Assembly (NCBI GenBank): GCA_046160675.1 | Contig: JBJXHH010000206.1 | Coordinates: 1-15,577 of the forward strand | DNA length: 15,577 bases | Reading direction: 5' to 3' | Source: JACMJP01 sp046160675 | GTDB taxonomy: Bacteria > Bacteroidota > Bacteroidia > Chitinophagales > BACL12 | Shown here: in pieces, positions 14,400 through 15,577 of the stretch | Layout: every line of letters starts with the position of its first letter | How positions within the stretch are numbered: position 1 is the first letter of the stretch | Translations under genes and position numbers: made by a program | Notes under the pieces: model-generated | The model's database searches: none | What the model saw: only the letters and a program-made list of their open reading frames with translations | Told to the model about the DNA's origin: nothing

Positions 14400-14882
14400 A
14401 TGGCAACTACTGGCAGGGCAAGAAACTCATTTAGGAAAGAAAAAATACCTGCTGAGTTGTTTGAGATTGCTGCGGAAGAAAAGGACTACCTGTTTGTACA
14501 AAATTCCCAAATATTAAATGCCGGCAGGGGCTTGTTTTCAGTTATCCCCATTTTTAAAAATGAAATCATAGCAATTTTTAAGGGCCGGGTATTATCAGCA
14601 GTTCAGGCTGAAACGCATGCTGCATCAGGTTCAGGAACATATTTTATAAATCTTCCTGATGGAAAGACCCTTGATTGTAAAAACACAAAATGTTTTGCCA
14701 AGTATGCAAACGATGCTTCAGGGTCGGGGAATACCAATTTTAAAAACAATGCATTTATTACTCTCACAAGCAATGATAAAGTGTGCCTTGCAGCAATAAA
14801 AAAAATAAATCCCGGCGAAGAAATCTTTTGCGATTACGGGAAAAATTACTGGCGGCACAATACTCTGCAAAAAAGAAAATAG
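14400..14882 (+). CDS. SET-domain protein, putative protein-lysine methyltransferase
   Basis: A 160-residue cytoplasmic protein consisting almost only of a SET domain, the SAM-dependent fold that methylates protein lysines. Motif I is QILNAGRGLFSVIPIFKNE (Asn40-Ala-Gly-Arg-Gly), followed by IAIFKGRVLS. The central part is TYFINLPDGKTLDC and FAKYANDASG, where the usual RFINHSCxPN becomes YANDASG...NNAFIT: the first Asn is kept but His-Ser-Cys is not. The C-terminal motif is INPGEEIFCDYGKNYW, with the conserved catalytic-side Tyr at 146 and the Tyr150/Trp151 end often seen in microbial SET proteins. No zinc-binding pre- or post-SET cysteines are present. The start ATG lies 22 bases after a strong terminator with no visible promoter, and nth follows 22 bases downstream. 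The substrate is unknown. Confidence 0.85.
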   Translation: MATTGRARNSFRKEKIPAELFEIAAEEKDYLFVQNSQILNAGRGLFSVIPIFKNEIIAIFKGRVLSAVQAETHAASGSGTYFINLPDGKTLDCKNTKCFAKYANDASGSGNTNFKNNAFITLTSNDKVCLAAIKKINPGEEIFCDYGKNYWRHNTLQKRK

Positions 14883-14904
14883 TTTTACTATCAAAAAAAA
14901 GAGT

Positions 14905-15552
14905 ATGCCACCAACTAACTGGAGCGATGCATTTAAACCCCTTCTCAAAAAATATAAAAACAAAAAACATCCGCTTGAATATAAAAATGTTTACCAACTG
15001 GTGGTAATGGTTATACTCTCAGCGCAGAGCTCTGACAAACTTATTAACCAGCTTGCCCCTAATTTTTTTAAAGCCTTTCCGAATATGAAAGTGCTTGCGA
15101 GAGCTGATGAAGAAACACTGTTACCTCTTGTCAATAAAATCAGGAATTTCAGAAACAAAATGAAATGGTTGACTGAACTTGCTAAAAAGATAAAAGATGA
15201 TAAAAACATTCCGCAAACCATGGTTGAGCTTACTTCTTTGCCCGGTATTGGAAGAAAATCGGCCAATGTGATCATGCGGGAAACAGGTGCAAAAGCTGAA
15301 GGAGTGGGTGTTGACCTGCATGTTGTAAGGGTGGCAACAAGATTAGGAATTGCCTCATCTGCTGACCCGAAAAAAATGGAAAAGCAAATAATGGAAAAAA
15401 TAGTTCAAAAAAACTGGGGCGAAGCCGGAATGGCTATTTCATTCCTTGGCAGGGAAATCTGCAGACCCACTAACCCAAAATGCAATATATGCGTCATGCA
15501 TCCTTACTGCGCATTTTATAAAGCAAAAAGTAAGAATGACCTACCGCTTTGA
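14905..15552 (+). CDS. nth: Endonuclease III, DNA glycosylase/AP lyase
   Basis: A base-excision repair enzyme that removes oxidised pyrimidines and nicks at the abasic site. It is 215 residues, the usual length. The N-terminal helical part has VILSAQSSD, with the conserved Gln that fills the DNA gap. The helix-hairpin-helix is LTSLPGIGRKSANVIM with catalytic Lys118, and the catalytic Asp137 sits in VDLHVVRVATRLG, where most relatives read VDTH. The [4Fe-4S] cluster loop is intact: Cys186, Cys193, Cys196 and Cys202 (C-x6-C-x2-C-x5-C). It starts 22 bases after the SET gene and is likely co-transcribed with it. The stop codon sits in the loop of a strong inverted repeat. Confidence 0.96.
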   Translation: MPPTNWSDAFKPLLKKYKNKKHPLEYKNVYQLVVMVILSAQSSDKLINQLAPNFFKAFPNMKVLARADEETLLPLVNKIRNFRNKMKWLTELAKKIKDDKNIPQTMVELTSLPGIGRKSANVIMRETGAKAEGVGVDLHVVRVATRLGIASSADPKKMEKQIMEKIVQKNWGEAGMAISFLGREICRPTNPKCNICVMHPYCAFYKAKSKNDLPL

Positions 15553-15564
15553 GTAGATCATTCT
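15533..15564 (+). repeat. Inverted repeat enclosing the nth stop codon
   Basis: AGAATGACCTAC (15533-15544) pairs with GTAGATCATTCT (15553-15564) through 12 positions with a single C-A mismatch. The 8-base loop CGCTTTGA ends with the TGA stop. No T run follows, so it is not a textbook intrinsic terminator. Confidence 0.85.
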
Positions 15565-15577
15565 CTATATACCGCAT

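Noticed and set aside
14158..14406. Phe/Ser-rich minus-strand open frame over the Spy-like tail
   Set aside because: It is the complement of the Lys/Glu purine run and crosses the terminator. It is composition-driven and has no gene-like start.
1..15577. Mobile element, prophage, CRISPR array or defence system
   Set aside because: There is no transposase, integrase, spaced direct repeats, or nuclease/toxin-antitoxin pair. Gene content and composition are uniform.

Overview
The window looks like core chromosome of a Bacteroidota bacterium, most likely in the Chitinophagaceae/Sphingobacteria neighbourhood. The evidence is the Bacteroidota-type -7 promoter element (TAnnTTTG and close variants) before several genes, weak or absent Shine-Dalgarno sequences, an AT-rich composition, the Bacteroidota-specific bifunctional GlmU-like protein, a type B L31, a BatD-like secreted protein and a very large Bacteroidota-type secreted orphan. 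I see no insertion sequence, integrase, phage gene, CRISPR array, tRNA or rRNA. No stretch longer than about 155 bases lacks a gene.

Left part, minus strand (1-3174): the start of gyrB, cut by the left edge after about 530 codons, then a short secreted BatD-like protein and a YkuK/DUF458 RNase H-fold protein. The YkuK-like gene and the L31B gene diverge from a 96-base region that carries a -7 element on each strand.

Middle, plus strand (3271-11086): L31B closed by a good intrinsic terminator; then a tight run of a GlmU-like sugar nucleotidyltransferase/acyltransferase, tpiA and prmA (gaps of 5 and 10 bases); then one 1501-residue secreted protein that I cannot assign to a family and that fills almost 30 percent of the window.

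Right part, plus strand (11147-15552): an M48 metalloprotease (probable lipoprotein), a spermidine-synthase-like protein, and the Sua5-type threonylcarbamoyl-AMP synthase. These are followed by a Lys/Glu-rich Spy/CpxP-like secreted protein with its own promoter and terminator, then a SET-domain protein and endonuclease III as a likely pair.

Most genes are housekeeping: DNA topology and repair (gyrB, nth), translation and tRNA/ribosome modification (L31B, prmA, tsaC), glycolysis (tpiA) and amino-sugar supply for the envelope (GlmU-like). A second theme is the cell envelope: the BatD-like protein, the giant protein, the M48 protease and the Spy-like protein are all predicted to be exported. I did not find a clearly new multi-gene system. 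The most interesting leads are the giant secreted protein with a winged-helix-like segment inside it, and the bacterial SET-domain gene that starts just after a strong terminator.
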